DNA from: Nitrospirota bacterium
Lineage (GTDB): Bacteria > Nitrospirota > Thermodesulfovibrionia > Thermodesulfovibrionales > Magnetobacteriaceae
Length of the DNA stretch: 50,277 bases
Reading direction: 5' to 3'
Assembly: GCA_015233245.1 (NCBI GenBank)
Contig: JADFYB010000005.1
Span: 1-50,277, forward strand
A program made the position numbers and the translations under genes. Under the pieces are notes generated by a model. That model had not been told where the DNA came from and did not search any database. It worked only from the letters and a program-made list of their open reading frames with translations. Shown here piece after piece: positions 23,432 through 33,571 of the stretch (the first letter of the stretch is position 1; every line of letters starts with the position of its first letter).

Positions 23432-25626
23432 TTACACTCCTATTTTTAATAATGCTCCAACCTGATAAATTACAAATGCCGCCACCCAGGCAAGAGACAA
23501 TTCATAAGAGACTGCAACACCAAACCATTTCCATGAACCAAACTCATGCTTAAACGCTGCAGCCGTAACCATGCACGGCATATAAATCAACACAAACACC
23601 ATAAATGCGTAAGCACTAAGAGGGCTGAAAGCCCCGTGTATAGCAGAAATCAGCGGTGACGGGGTCTCTTTTGGCCCCCCTCCGCCTATACTTGATATCA
23701 TAAGGGATGAAAAAACATTCCTTACCGAGTCACTGCACGCCTTTATAAATGAAATGATTAACTCTCTTAGATCATCTGCCACAGAAAATGTCTTTTTAGC
23801 TTCCCCCTTTTTTGTGCCGGCATATATCTCCCCATCGTGCTGACCACTATTTCTTTGGCTACAACACCTGTTATGAGAGAAGATACCGCCTCCCAATTGC
23901 CAAAGCCAAGTGGTTTAAAAACCGGCGACAGCACCCTTCCGGCCTGTCCAAGATAAGAATCCCTTTTGTTTTCAATCCCCCACGGCAGATTAAAGAGAAA
24001 CCAGATAAGTATTGACATAGCAAAAATATACGTTCCCGCTTTTGCTACAAAATGCTTTCCCTTTTCCCAGCTATGAACCATAAGGTTATTAAAGGAGGGA
24101 ATCCGATACGGCGGTAACTCCATGATAAACATCGAGACCTCTCCCTTAAACAGCGATTTCCTGAAGATGATTCCTACTAAAAACGCAAGTAATATTCCAA
24201 GCACATACAGCGACCACAACACAGTTCCTGAGTGTGCGCCAAAAAACACACTGACAAACAGGATATACACAGGGAGCCTTGCGCTGCAAGACATTAAAGG
24301 AATAAGCAGGGCTGTGAGGATTTTGTCCGCACCAGTCTCAAGCGTGCGGGTAGCATAAATAGCCGGCACATTACAGCCAAACCCAAGCAGCATTGGAATA
24401 AAAGACTTTCCATGCAGACCCACAGTGTGCATAAGCCCATCCATTACAAAAGCCGCCCTTGCCATGTATCCGCTTCCCTCTAAAAACGTGATGAAAAACA
24501 TCATCGTAAAAATCATTGGGAAAAAAGTTAGCACAAGGCCGACTCCGGCTATAACCCCCTCGGTAAGAAGTGAGACCGTCCACTGTGGCGCACTCATCAG
24601 CACTAACAGTGCCCTCAGCCATGTTGTTACAGGACCTGAGAAGGCTCCGCTTATCCAATTAGAAAATGGCGCTGATATGTCAAAAGTCAACTTAAAAATA
24701 AACCATATAAATACAAGAAAAATGGGAATGCCAAGATACTTGTTAAGCAGTAGCTTATCAATTTTTTCAGTGAACTCAATTTTAGGTACAAGCGGTCTTG
24801 ACAGCACCTCGTGTGCAAGGCCGGATGAGATCGCATACCTGGCATCTGCTATAACAGACCGTATATCGGTGTCATGAGCTTCTCTGATGTGCTCTGTAGC
24901 TCTGCTAATTATATCAGGGCTGGCAACTGCCTCAAACTCTCTTGTTATTACAGGATCACCCTCCAATACCATGTATGAAAGCCACTTTAGAGGATATTTA
25001 CTCTTAGCCTCCGGATAGTGTCGTTGTGTCTCCTCTTTGACAACTTGCATGGCTGATTCAACATCCTCGTCATAAACAAGCTGTTTTGGTTTTCTGTCGC
25101 CACGATTGCCGCTTAACGATATGTTTACTACGGCATCTAATAGTTCTGACACTCCTTGTTTTTTCCTTGCCACTGTGGGGACAACAAAAATACCAAGCAT
25201 CTCGGCCATTTTCCTATAATCTATTTTATACCCCTTTTTCTCTGCCTCATCGTATATATTAAGAGCCATTATTATGGGAATTTCAAGCTCCATCAGTTGA
25301 ATAGTAAGGCTTAGGTTTCTCTCAAGATTAGTAGCGTCAACAACATTTATTATACAATCCGGTTTGTCATTTAAGAGAAAGGTTCTGGCTATAACCTCAT
25401 CTTGCGAAAAAGGACTCAGGCTATATACGCCGGGTAAATCAACAAGTTTTATCTCTATATCACCGTGCACAAACACTGCTTCTTTTTTCTCCACCGTTAC
25501 ACCCGACCAGTTGCCCACATGAAGCCTGCTACCGCATATGGCATTAATCAGGGTTGACTTACCAGCATTGGGGTTTCCGGCTACTGCTACAGTTATATAT
25601 TTTTTTGGATTAGTTACTTCTGTCAT
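23432..25626 (-). pseudogene. feoB: ferrous iron transporter FeoB, split by an apparent -1 frameshift near 23830-23833
   Basis: MTEVTNPKKYITVAVAGNPNAGKSTLINAICGSRLHVGNWSGVTVEKKEA...DLPGVYSLSPFSQDE...VVAKEIVVSTMG, continuing in the other frame as GEIYAGTKKGEAKKTFSVADDLRELI...WVAAFVIYQVGALL. Confidence 0.85.
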
Positions 25627-26402
25627 ATCTGTCCATCCCTTTTAACCATTATTTTCATGGCAAGCCCTCTTGCCAGGGCGATGCGTGAATCGTCAACTTT
25701 AAACAGCACCGGACCGCGTCCTTTGTTGTTAAGCATTTCCACCACTTTCCCGGCCCTTATCCCTAACTCCTGAACCCTGTTGTGGTGGGCCGTTATTGAT
25801 TTGTTCTCTGGTGCTTCAGTATCTGAGTGTATGCTGTCCTCCAATATAAACTCTGTAACAACAGCCTTGCTGCCTATTTCCAATCTGGCAAGCGGCATTG
25901 TCTCAGCAACAGCAGATTTCATTGCACCACTGGTATCCTTGTACCCCTTATGCAATTGCGATATATTATTATGAAAGAGACAATCACTACAAACTCCAAA
26001 CAAATCCATCCGGTGCTTTGTAATTTTAAACCCGTGCTTTTTAGCTATTAATTCCTGCTGTTTCTCAATTTTTTCATCATAAATCTCAATTTTTTTACTG
26101 CATTGTAAGCACACTAAATGATCATGGTGGCCAACACCGATGTTGGGTTCATAGCGGTGTATCCCATCCCCAAATTCGCACTCACGGGCTATTGCCGAGT
26201 CAGTCAAAAGCTTTAGAGTTCTATAAACTGTTGCCTGGCCGACAGAGCTGTCCTTAGCACTTACTATGTTATACAGCTCTTCAGAGGAAATATGCTTAGC
26301 GTTAGAGAGAAAAACCTCAAGTATTAACTCACGCTGTGTTGTCATCTTAAGCTGTCGGCTGTTAAGGTATTGCTCAAATTCCAACTTTGCTTCATTAATC
26401 AT
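25623..26402 (-). CDS. Fur-family regulator fused to a C-terminal FeoA (SH3-like) domain
   Basis: N-term LKMTTQRELILEVFLSNAKHISSEELYNIV...GQATVYRTLKLL...HHDHLVCLQCSKKIE...DLFGVCSDC; C-term MPLARLEIGSKAVVTEFIL...HNRVQELGIRAGKVVEMLNNKGRGPVLFKVDDSRIALARGLAMKIMV. Overlaps feoB start by 4 nt. Confidence 0.88.
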   Translation of the reverse strand: MINEAKLEFEQYLNSRQLKMTTQRELILEVFLSNAKHISSEELYNIVSAKDSSVGQATVYRTLKLLTDSAIARECEFGDGIHRYEPNIGVGHHDHLVCLQCSKKIEIYDEKIEKQQELIAKKHGFKITKHRMDLFGVCSDCLFHNNISQLHKGYKDTSGAMKSAVAETMPLARLEIGSKAVVTEFILEDSIHSDTEAPENKSITAHHNRVQELGIRAGKVVEMLNNKGRGPVLFKVDDSRIALARGLAMKIMVKRDGQI

Positions 26403-26437
26403 ATTAGATCCCCAATCTGGTGAAATGTTTGATAAAC

Positions 26438-26462
26438 GATATTGATTATCATTCTTATTATC
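26438..26462. promoter_or_regulatory. putative Fur box
   Basis: GATATTGATTATCATTCTTATTATC; 15/19 by eye to GATAATGATAATCATTATC; between divergent fur-feoA and MFS genes. Confidence 0.6.
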
Positions 26463-26579
26463 ATATATTAAAAAACTATGCCTGTCAAGTACAATATGAC
26501 AATCTTGAATTCTTCAAAAAATTTATTGTATATTGGCTTCTTATATGTTTAAATTTAACTGCCAGACGGTGGGAAAATA

Positions 26580-27749
26580 GTGTCAACGTATATGGTCATG
26601 TGCATTGCTGGGCTTTTTGCGATATTTAGTACCACAATGGCTAAAAGTCCGGTTCTGCCCCTGTATGCCGCATATCTGGGGGTTGGAACATCAGGGATAG
26701 GGGTTATAGCCTCAATCTCACCTATAGCCGGTATAACGTGCAGTATTCCGGCTGGAATACTTGCAAGCAGGTACGGCAGTAAGAGGATGCTAGTTGTTGC
26801 CTCATGTGTTTTTTTTACTGCACCACTGCTGTATCTTTTAGCGTCAAATGTCGTGTATCTGTCGCTTGTAAGGTTCTATCACGGGCTGGCTACGGCTATA
26901 TTTATTCCTGTGGCTATGTCTGTTATCTCTGGTTTACATGTTGAAAAAAGGGGTCAATTACTGGGAACGTTTTCAAGTGCAACACTGACCGGAAGGTTTT
27001 TTGCGCCTATAGTAGGCGGCACTCTAATAGGCTTATTTGCAGCAGAGCACCGAATGGGTTTTAATGCAGTTTATGCGTTATGTTGTCTTAGCGGTCTGAT
27101 TACAATGCTTTTAATTTTTAAACTGCCGAAGGATGCTAATAATTTTGAGCCGCCAAAACGCACTGATATTATAAATATGCTGACAAAGTTATTGACACGC
27201 AGAGCAATACTGATTGCAGCAATGGTTGAGGCTGCAGTGCTTTTTTCTTATGGAACATTTGAGACGTTTTTACCGTTATATTTTCTAAGTAAAGGGCTTG
27301 ATCCTTATAAGATAGGGATAGTGCTTTCAGCTCAGATAATATCAGTGGCACTAAGCAAACCGCTCATGGGGAGGGTTTCCGATAAGCATGGCAGGGTTAA
27401 CCAGATAATAGCAGGGCTTCTGTTATGTACCTTATGTGCAGGGTTTATTAGTTTTGTAAACAGCCTCCTTACTGGATTAATAATTAGCATACTGTTTGGT
27501 CTGTGCAATTCGGTTGTGACCTCAGCGACATCAGCGCTGGTAGCAGACATAAGCAGCAAAGAGCAATTAAGCTCATCAATGGGAGTGTTTGCCTCAGTGA
27601 TGGATATAGGACACACGGCAGGACCTCTTGTATCAGGCATAGTTGCTGCATCTATTGGCCTAAACAGGGTGTTCTTTGTATCATCGGCAGTGCTTGTTGC
27701 CGCTCTTATAATGTTTATCTCTTACCGAAGGAGATTAGCTGGATTTTAG
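26580..27749 (+). CDS. MFS transporter (GTG start)
   Basis: Twelve hydrophobic segments; GILASRYGSKRMLV (loop 2-3 motif) and GRVSDKHGRVNQI. Confidence 0.88.
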   Translation: MSTYMVMCIAGLFAIFSTTMAKSPVLPLYAAYLGVGTSGIGVIASISPIAGITCSIPAGILASRYGSKRMLVVASCVFFTAPLLYLLASNVVYLSLVRFYHGLATAIFIPVAMSVISGLHVEKRGQLLGTFSSATLTGRFFAPIVGGTLIGLFAAEHRMGFNAVYALCCLSGLITMLLIFKLPKDANNFEPPKRTDIINMLTKLLTRRAILIAAMVEAAVLFSYGTFETFLPLYFLSKGLDPYKIGIVLSAQIISVALSKPLMGRVSDKHGRVNQIIAGLLLCTLCAGFISFVNSLLTGLIISILFGLCNSVVTSATSALVADISSKEQLSSSMGVFASVMDIGHTAGPLVSGIVAASIGLNRVFFVSSAVLVAALIMFISYRRRLAGF

Positions 27750-27869
27750 AAGGTTCAAACAACGGTCTTACCCCTACGTAACTATAAATTTAACATGCTT
27801 GCACGTAACTTCTCGGAGGTTTCATATAACCAAATATTAAGAGTATGCAATTTTACCCTATAAACAGAG

Positions 27870-28517
27870 CTATTTCATGAATTTTTCGGGAAACTGCTTT
27901 AAAATCCCATCCGCCAGGAGATCTGATATTACATACATATGCTCTTTCATTGTCTCCCATATCTTTGCCTCAGAATCAAAATCTTTTTTTGAAAGATCGT
28001 CTATCTGTGCAATATGGTGACCTCCATGCGCAACCAGGGCTGAAAAAAGTGTATCTTTTGGCCAGTTAGGATTAGCTGAACTCAAGAAGGTTGCAAGCTC
28101 ATCGGCATTCTTCGTTAACTTATCTACGGCTGCTTTTTGTGCTCCTTTTTTGCCTGCAAAAGTAGCATTCATATAATCTTTAACTGCACCATAATGTCCT
28201 GCAAAAAGCTTGAACAGCTTTTCGGAGGCATCTTTACCATAGTATGGGGTTATTGATTCTCCAATAGCCTTAGCATTCTGAACAACCTGTTCCTCCGCAA
28301 CTTTTGCGGCTGCCTTGTTACCATATTTTGTTGCAAATACCACATTCCTGACCCAAAATATATGTCCGGAATATAGGTCACGAAGGGCAAGCTTCACTTT
28401 AACGCTTTGAGGTACTTCTGCTATTCCCTTCATGTCCTCTGCAAAAGACGGAACAGATGCAACAAACAATAGCACGCTGAAAACCATAGTCAGAAACTTA
28501 AATGCATGTTTTTTCAT
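27870..28517 (-). CDS. secreted alpha-helical protein with conserved-looking His motifs, function unknown
   Basis: Start at ATG 28517 after SD AGGAGGAAAAG; signal peptide MKKHAFKFLTMVFSVLLFVASVPSFAED; GHIFWVRN, GHYGAVK, HGGHH. Confidence 0.7.
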   Translation of the reverse strand: MKKHAFKFLTMVFSVLLFVASVPSFAEDMKGIAEVPQSVKVKLALRDLYSGHIFWVRNVVFATKYGNKAAAKVAEEQVVQNAKAIGESITPYYGKDASEKLFKLFAGHYGAVKDYMNATFAGKKGAQKAAVDKLTKNADELATFLSSANPNWPKDTLFSALVAHGGHHIAQIDDLSKKDFDSEAKIWETMKEHMYVISDLLADGILKQFPEKFMK

Positions 28518-28630
28518 CTTTTCCTCCTTTTCTCTGTATTCAGGGTAAAATTGCATGTTTAATTATACTACATTATTCAAAACTGATAAACATATAAATT
28601 AGAATTGCCATAAGACACTGATATCAATTA

Positions 28631-29574
28631 GAGACCGTTGCAAAAAGATAGTTGCGAAATATACAAAAAGAAATAAATAATAGTATATATATAACGAAAT
28701 AAATAATGTGGGTAAAGAAATAGATGTCACATAAAGCGATGAATCAACTGAGTTTAGCTGTAGCATTGATAAAGACAAAGGCGGGTTTGAATCAGACCTT
28801 AGCTCATATAGATAAGAAAATAGATTGGCAAGGAATTGAGAAGATATTAAAGAAGTTGCACAGTAGTAAGAGAGGTCGTCCGAGCTATCCCCCCCTAATG
28901 ATGTTGAAGTGTCTGTTGCTACAGAATTGGTACAATCTGTCAGACTATGGACTGGAGGAGTCGTTGGATGATAGGCTGAGTTTCAGGAGGTTTCTGAGGT
29001 GGATGAGTATGCACCGGATCATTCAACGATAAGCCGTTTTCGAGACGAGCTGTTAAAGGATAAGCTAAAGGAGGAGATATTTTTGGAGTTGGAAAGGCAA
29101 TTTGATAATATGGGAATCCGGAAGCACAATGAACGTGTAAAGATAAAAGACGGTTTAATGTCAAAAGGGTGTTATAGGCGCAAATTAACAGAGCGAGAGA
29201 AATCAAGAAATAAGCTGCTTTCAAGATATAGGTCATCAGTGGAGCGAGTGTTTGGGACTTTGAAACGCAGTTATGGATATACCAGAGTACGTTACATAGG
29301 ATTACTGAAAAATGCTTTACACTTTAGTTTACTATGTTTTGCTTTTAACTTAAAAAAGATGAATCAACTCACAATGGCAGAAGTATAAATGGGACAGATG
29401 CGCCCAAAACCTAAAAATACCCAATATAGACCAGATTTAAGCCTGATATGAAAATTAAATATGAAGAAATAATAAAAAATAGAGTACGTTAAATGGACTA
29501 AAGATAGGTAAATCAAAAAATTTCCTTAATTGGAAAATACTCCTTCTCCGTTTTAGAGGATTTCGCAACAGTCT
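28631..29574 (+). mobile_element. defective, internally deleted IS5-like element
   Basis: Imperfect terminal inverted repeats (GAGACCGTTGCAAAAAG left; TAGACTGTTGCGAAATC as reverse complement of the right end) flanking transposase fragments 28724-29032 and 28999-29388. Confidence 0.7.
28724..29388 (+). pseudogene. IS5-family transposase, frameshifted and missing its central catalytic region
   Basis: RGRPSYPPLMMLKCLLLQNWYNLSDYGLEESLDDRLSFRRFL...APDHSTISRFRDELL...LERQFDNMGIRKHNERVKIKD...YRRKLTEREKSRNKLLSRYRSSVERVFGTLKRSYGYTRVRYIGL. Confidence 0.85.
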
Positions 29575-29687
29575 ATACTCGGTATTAATATGTAGATTGT
29601 ATCTGTGATAGGCAGCGCTCTTTCAGCATTTGGTTGATTAGCCACAAAAATATAGATATAAGCACCAGCGATAAGCAGCTTCATAAC

Positions 29688-31265
29688 TTATTTGCTTTCA
29701 CGTAGCAGTTTATACTCAATACTATCAAGAAGCGCCTGCCATGAGGCCTCAATTACATTTTCACTAACACCTACCGTGCTCCATTTCGTGGCATCATCGC
29801 CGGATTCAATCAACACCCGCACGCCGGTAGCAGTCCCCAATCCGGACTGAAGCACCCTTACCTTGTAGTCAAGCAGCTTTACAGAGTTCAACTCAGGATA
29901 GTGCTTATCCAGCGCTTTTCTTAACGCTTTGTCAAGAGCATTTACCGGACCGTTTCCCTCTGACACGGTGTGGACAATCGTACCGTCTTCATTATCTTTT
30001 GCAGGAAGCCTGAGTTTGACTGTTGCCTCGCATAGGCAGTCCTCATTACGTCCCCACTTTTCCACTATGACTCTGAATCCTAAAAGTTCAAATGCCTCCG
30101 CATATTGACCAGTCATTTTTTTAATCATAATTTCAAAGGACGCCTCGGCAGCTTCAAACTGGAAACCCTTGTTTTCCAGACTCTTAAGCTTGTGCAAAAG
30201 CCCTGATGCCTCATCATCTATTTTTAAGCCAAACTCCTCGGCTTTCCGTAAAATCGTACTTTTCCCTGCAAGATCAGACACCAGTATCCGCTGGGTATTT
30301 CCTACTGACTCAGGACTTATATGTTCATAGGTGCTGGCACACGCCCTGATAGCGCTTACGTGTATTCCCCCCTTATGGGCAAATGCGCTGTCGCCAACAA
30401 ACGGTTGCCTCTTTACGTGGCTTTGATTTGCTATCTCAGTAACAAAACGGGAAACTTCACGGAGTTTTTTCAACTTGTCATTGTCAATGCAGCGGATTTT
30501 ACGCTTAAGCTGTAGGTTTGGTATGATTGAGCACAGATTAGCGTTTCCGCATCTTTCCCCAATACCGTTAATTGTGCCCTGAACCTGCCTTACGTTAGCC
30601 AAAACCGCCTCTAAAGTGTTGGCAACCGCACAGTCGGAGTCGTTATGGGCATGGATGCCAAGTTTGACAGCTGTTCTACTTCTGACCTCCCGTGTAATCA
30701 GCCGTATATCATCGGGCAAGCAACCTCCGTTTGTTTCACAAAGAACTATGCAGTCGGCACCCGCATCCTCGGCAGCCTTAATACACTTAAGCGAGTACTC
30801 GGCATTACATAGATATCCCTGATAAAAATGTTCGGCATCAAAAAATACAGTTTTCCCGTGCTTTTTAAGGTACGTCACCGAGTCGTGTATCAGTTTCAGG
30901 TTGTCATCAAATGTGATTTTAAGCGCCTCCGTAACATGCAAATCCCAGGTTTTTCCGACAATTGTAACAACAGGGGTCTCAGCCTCAAGGAGATGCTTAA
31001 TATTAGTGTCCTTATAGACCGGATGTCCATGCCTGTGAGTGCTGCCAAAGGCTGCTATGCGCGCAGTTTTAAGTTTGAGCTTTCTCACCTCTTTAAAAAA
31101 CTCAACATCACGGGGGTTAGAGCCGGGCCATCCGCCCTCGATAAACGGAATCCCAAACTCGTCCAGTTCCACGGTTATGCGTAACTTATCCTCCACAGAA
31201 AACGATACGTCCTCAGACTGCGCACCGTCCCTGAGCGTTGTGTCATAAATTTCCACTGCATCCAT
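29688..31265 (-). CDS. cimA: (R)-citramalate synthase
   Basis: VEIYDTTLRDGAQSEDVSFSVEDKLRI...FIEGGWPGSNPRD...FFDAEHFYQGY...VLCETNGGCLP...LGIHAHNDSDCAVANTLEAV...FAHKGGIHVSAI. Confidence 0.93.
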   Translation of the reverse strand: MDAVEIYDTTLRDGAQSEDVSFSVEDKLRITVELDEFGIPFIEGGWPGSNPRDVEFFKEVRKLKLKTARIAAFGSTHRHGHPVYKDTNIKHLLEAETPVVTIVGKTWDLHVTEALKITFDDNLKLIHDSVTYLKKHGKTVFFDAEHFYQGYLCNAEYSLKCIKAAEDAGADCIVLCETNGGCLPDDIRLITREVRSRTAVKLGIHAHNDSDCAVANTLEAVLANVRQVQGTINGIGERCGNANLCSIIPNLQLKRKIRCIDNDKLKKLREVSRFVTEIANQSHVKRQPFVGDSAFAHKGGIHVSAIRACASTYEHISPESVGNTQRILVSDLAGKSTILRKAEEFGLKIDDEASGLLHKLKSLENKGFQFEAAEASFEIMIKKMTGQYAEAFELLGFRVIVEKWGRNEDCLCEATVKLRLPAKDNEDGTIVHTVSEGNGPVNALDKALRKALDKHYPELNSVKLLDYKVRVLQSGLGTATGVRVLIESGDDATKWSTVGVSENVIEASWQALLDSIEYKLLRESK

Positions 31266-31363
31266 AGCCTTCTTTTATAACACATTCCGTGCGGTAAAAT
31301 AAAGATGCGCCAATTCACTTTCAAAAAGCTAAATTGCTATAATGTCATGGGAGTTGTCAGGAT

Positions 31364-32776
31364 ATGATGAAAAAAAGACAAACACTTAGCCTTTATGAAT
31401 TTAATCTTCTGGTAAAAGAAGTGCTTGAGCATACGTTTGTTGAAAGCTATCTGATAACGGCAGAGATTGCCTCGTTAAATGTTGACGCCCGCGGACACTG
31501 TTACATGGAGCTGGTGGAAAAAGACGAGGGTGGAGTACGGGCTAACGCCTCAGCCCGGATATGGGCATCGTCATATAAATTAATCAAAGCAGAGTTTGAA
31601 AATGCTACCGGAGCTGCGCTCTCAAAAGGACTAAAGATACTCCTTGAGGCAACACTAACGTTTCATGAAAGATACGGGTTGAGTTTAATAGTAAAGTGGA
31701 TAGACCCCTCATATACGCTGGGTGAGATGGCAAGGAAAAAGCGCGAGATTCTTCAGAGGCTTGAGGTAGAGGGTATATTAAACCGCAACAAGTCGTTAGC
31801 GCTGCCACTTGTGATACAAAAAATAGCGGTGTTCTCTTCTAAAGGAGCGGCAGGGTTTGAGGATTTTATGAGACATCTGCAATCAAATCCTTATCGGTAC
31901 TTATTTCACGTAACACTGTATGAGACCGTAATGCAGGGGGACCGTGTGGAGGAGTCTTTTGTTGACTCACTCAGAAGGAGTCAGGCTCTTGCCGAACAAA
32001 TAGATGTTGTCGTAATCGTACGAGGCGGGGGGGGAGCGGTTGATCTGGATGCTTTCAATAGTTACTTAATCGGCAGAGGGATAGCTCTTTTAACCATTCC
32101 GGTCATATGCGGAGTAGGGCATGAGCGGGATCGCTCTGTAATAGATGAGGTTAGCCACACATCGGTAAAGACCCCGACTGCGGCTGCGGCTTTTATCATA
32201 GAGAGAACAAGAGCTTTTGAGGAGACTCTTGACAGCAGACTTAATGAATTGGTACTCACAGTCAGAGAAAGAGACAGCAGGCTTAACACTGAGCTGATTA
32301 CGCTTTCCAGGACTCTTGAGCATGGAGCCTCAGCGGCAATTTTAAGAAGCCGATATGCAATAAAATCCTACAGCACATCTCTCTATTTAACTCTTAAAAT
32401 AGTGCAACGGCACAGAAATCATGTCACAGTGCTTGGCGAAAAGTTTAAAACTATAGCAGTTGGTGATTTACGCGCTCTTAAGGTTAAACTTAGTTATCTC
32501 CGAGGCCGGCTGGAATTATCACTTAAACAACTGGTTAATAAACAACTGGAGAGATTAAAGGCGTTAACGACGTCTGCCGCTAACTTAAATCCTGAAAATG
32601 TACTGAAACGAGGCTATAGTATAACTATGGGCGAGGGCGGTGTGCTTATTAAAGCGGCAGAACAGGTAAAAGAGGGAATGAAACTTCAGACAGTTTTATC
32701 CTCCGGACAGATAGAGAGCACGGTGACAGGCACTATCAGTGCCTCAGCACCAATAATTAACAATAATGAGGTTTAA
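31364..32776 (+). CDS. xseA: exodeoxyribonuclease VII large subunit
   Basis: TAEIASLNVDARGHCYMELVEKD...GLSLIVKWIDPSYTLGEMARKKREILQRLEVEGI...IAVFSSKGAAGFEDFM...VVIVRGGGGAVDLDAFNSYLIGRGI...PVICGVGHERDRSVIDEV. Confidence 0.96.
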   Translation: MMKKRQTLSLYEFNLLVKEVLEHTFVESYLITAEIASLNVDARGHCYMELVEKDEGGVRANASARIWASSYKLIKAEFENATGAALSKGLKILLEATLTFHERYGLSLIVKWIDPSYTLGEMARKKREILQRLEVEGILNRNKSLALPLVIQKIAVFSSKGAAGFEDFMRHLQSNPYRYLFHVTLYETVMQGDRVEESFVDSLRRSQALAEQIDVVVIVRGGGGAVDLDAFNSYLIGRGIALLTIPVICGVGHERDRSVIDEVSHTSVKTPTAAAAFIIERTRAFEETLDSRLNELVLTVRERDSRLNTELITLSRTLEHGASAAILRSRYAIKSYSTSLYLTLKIVQRHRNHVTVLGEKFKTIAVGDLRALKVKLSYLRGRLELSLKQLVNKQLERLKALTTSAANLNPENVLKRGYSITMGEGGVLIKAAEQVKEGMKLQTVLSSGQIESTVTGTISASAPIINNNEV

Positions 32777-33062
32777 ACAAATGAAAAAGGAAAAAAAATA
32801 CTCAGAAGCCATACAAGAAATTGAGGCTATAATCACTGACATTGAGAATGAAACCATAGATGTTGATTTACTAACAGAAAAGGTTCGCACAGCAGTAGGT
32901 CTTATAAAGTTGTGCAAGTCGCGCCTGAGAAGCACCGAGGAGGAATTAGAAAATGTGCTCAAAGAATTTGAAAAACCCGATGAGCCGGAAAAACCCGATG
33001 ACACTGAGAACAACCCTAAAAGAAAAACTCAGATTGAGGAAAAGAACTCATTATTCTCGTGA
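32766..33062 (+). CDS. xseB: exodeoxyribonuclease VII small subunit, long charged C-tail
   Basis: KYSEAIQEIEAIITDIENETIDVDLLTEKVRTAVGLIKLCKSRLRSTEEELENVLKE; overlaps the xseA stop. Confidence 0.9.
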   Translation: MRFKQMKKEKKYSEAIQEIEAIITDIENETIDVDLLTEKVRTAVGLIKLCKSRLRSTEEELENVLKEFEKPDEPEKPDDTENNPKRKTQIEEKNSLFS

Positions 33063-33139
33063 GTCGATAAGTTGAAAAAACTGCGGCATTTAATATATCA
33101 TACATATGTATTTGTTCAACTTCAGGAGGTACGATTGTA

Positions 33140-33409
33140 ATGGAAAAGCAAAACATAAACATAAAAGAAATAAGGGAGTTGGCACAGAAATTCTCCACTG
33201 TTGAGATAGAAACCTGTATAACCCAGCAACTGCAAGAGGGTATAAATGAGTGCAAACTTGGAGGCCCCACAGATCACGTCATCAATGAACTTTCAAAAGC
33301 AGAATATGTAAGCAACAGAATGGCAGACGGCGTATCTGTCGTTGACGCTATGAGAGAACTCGCCAAACAAATCCGCAATGTTCAGAGCGGATTTGAAAAC
33401 GGCAGTTAA
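33140..33409 (+). CDS. conserved-looking small helical protein, unknown function
   Basis: 89 aa, SD AGGAGG upstream; MEKQNINIKEIRELAQKFSTVEIETCITQQLQEGINECKLGGPTDHVINELSKAEYV. Confidence 0.65.
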   Translation: MEKQNINIKEIRELAQKFSTVEIETCITQQLQEGINECKLGGPTDHVINELSKAEYVSNRMADGVSVVDAMRELAKQIRNVQSGFENGS

Positions 33410-33571
33410 CCCTTAACCAACCCCTGCCCAGCTTAGTTATTCTAAACCCTCAATTTTAATTCAGAAGTATAACGAGGCGGCAAGGAACAAGCGACGATTC
33501 CCCTTTAGGGGAGACTTTGAGGAGCTTGCAACGAAGCCAACAAAGTTAGACAAATGAATTATAATTTGGAA

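Noticed and set aside
26580-27749. MFS transporter as a magnetosome MamH-like protein
   Set aside because: No magnetosome genes in the window and no diagnostic motif; neighbourhood supports only possible iron regulation.
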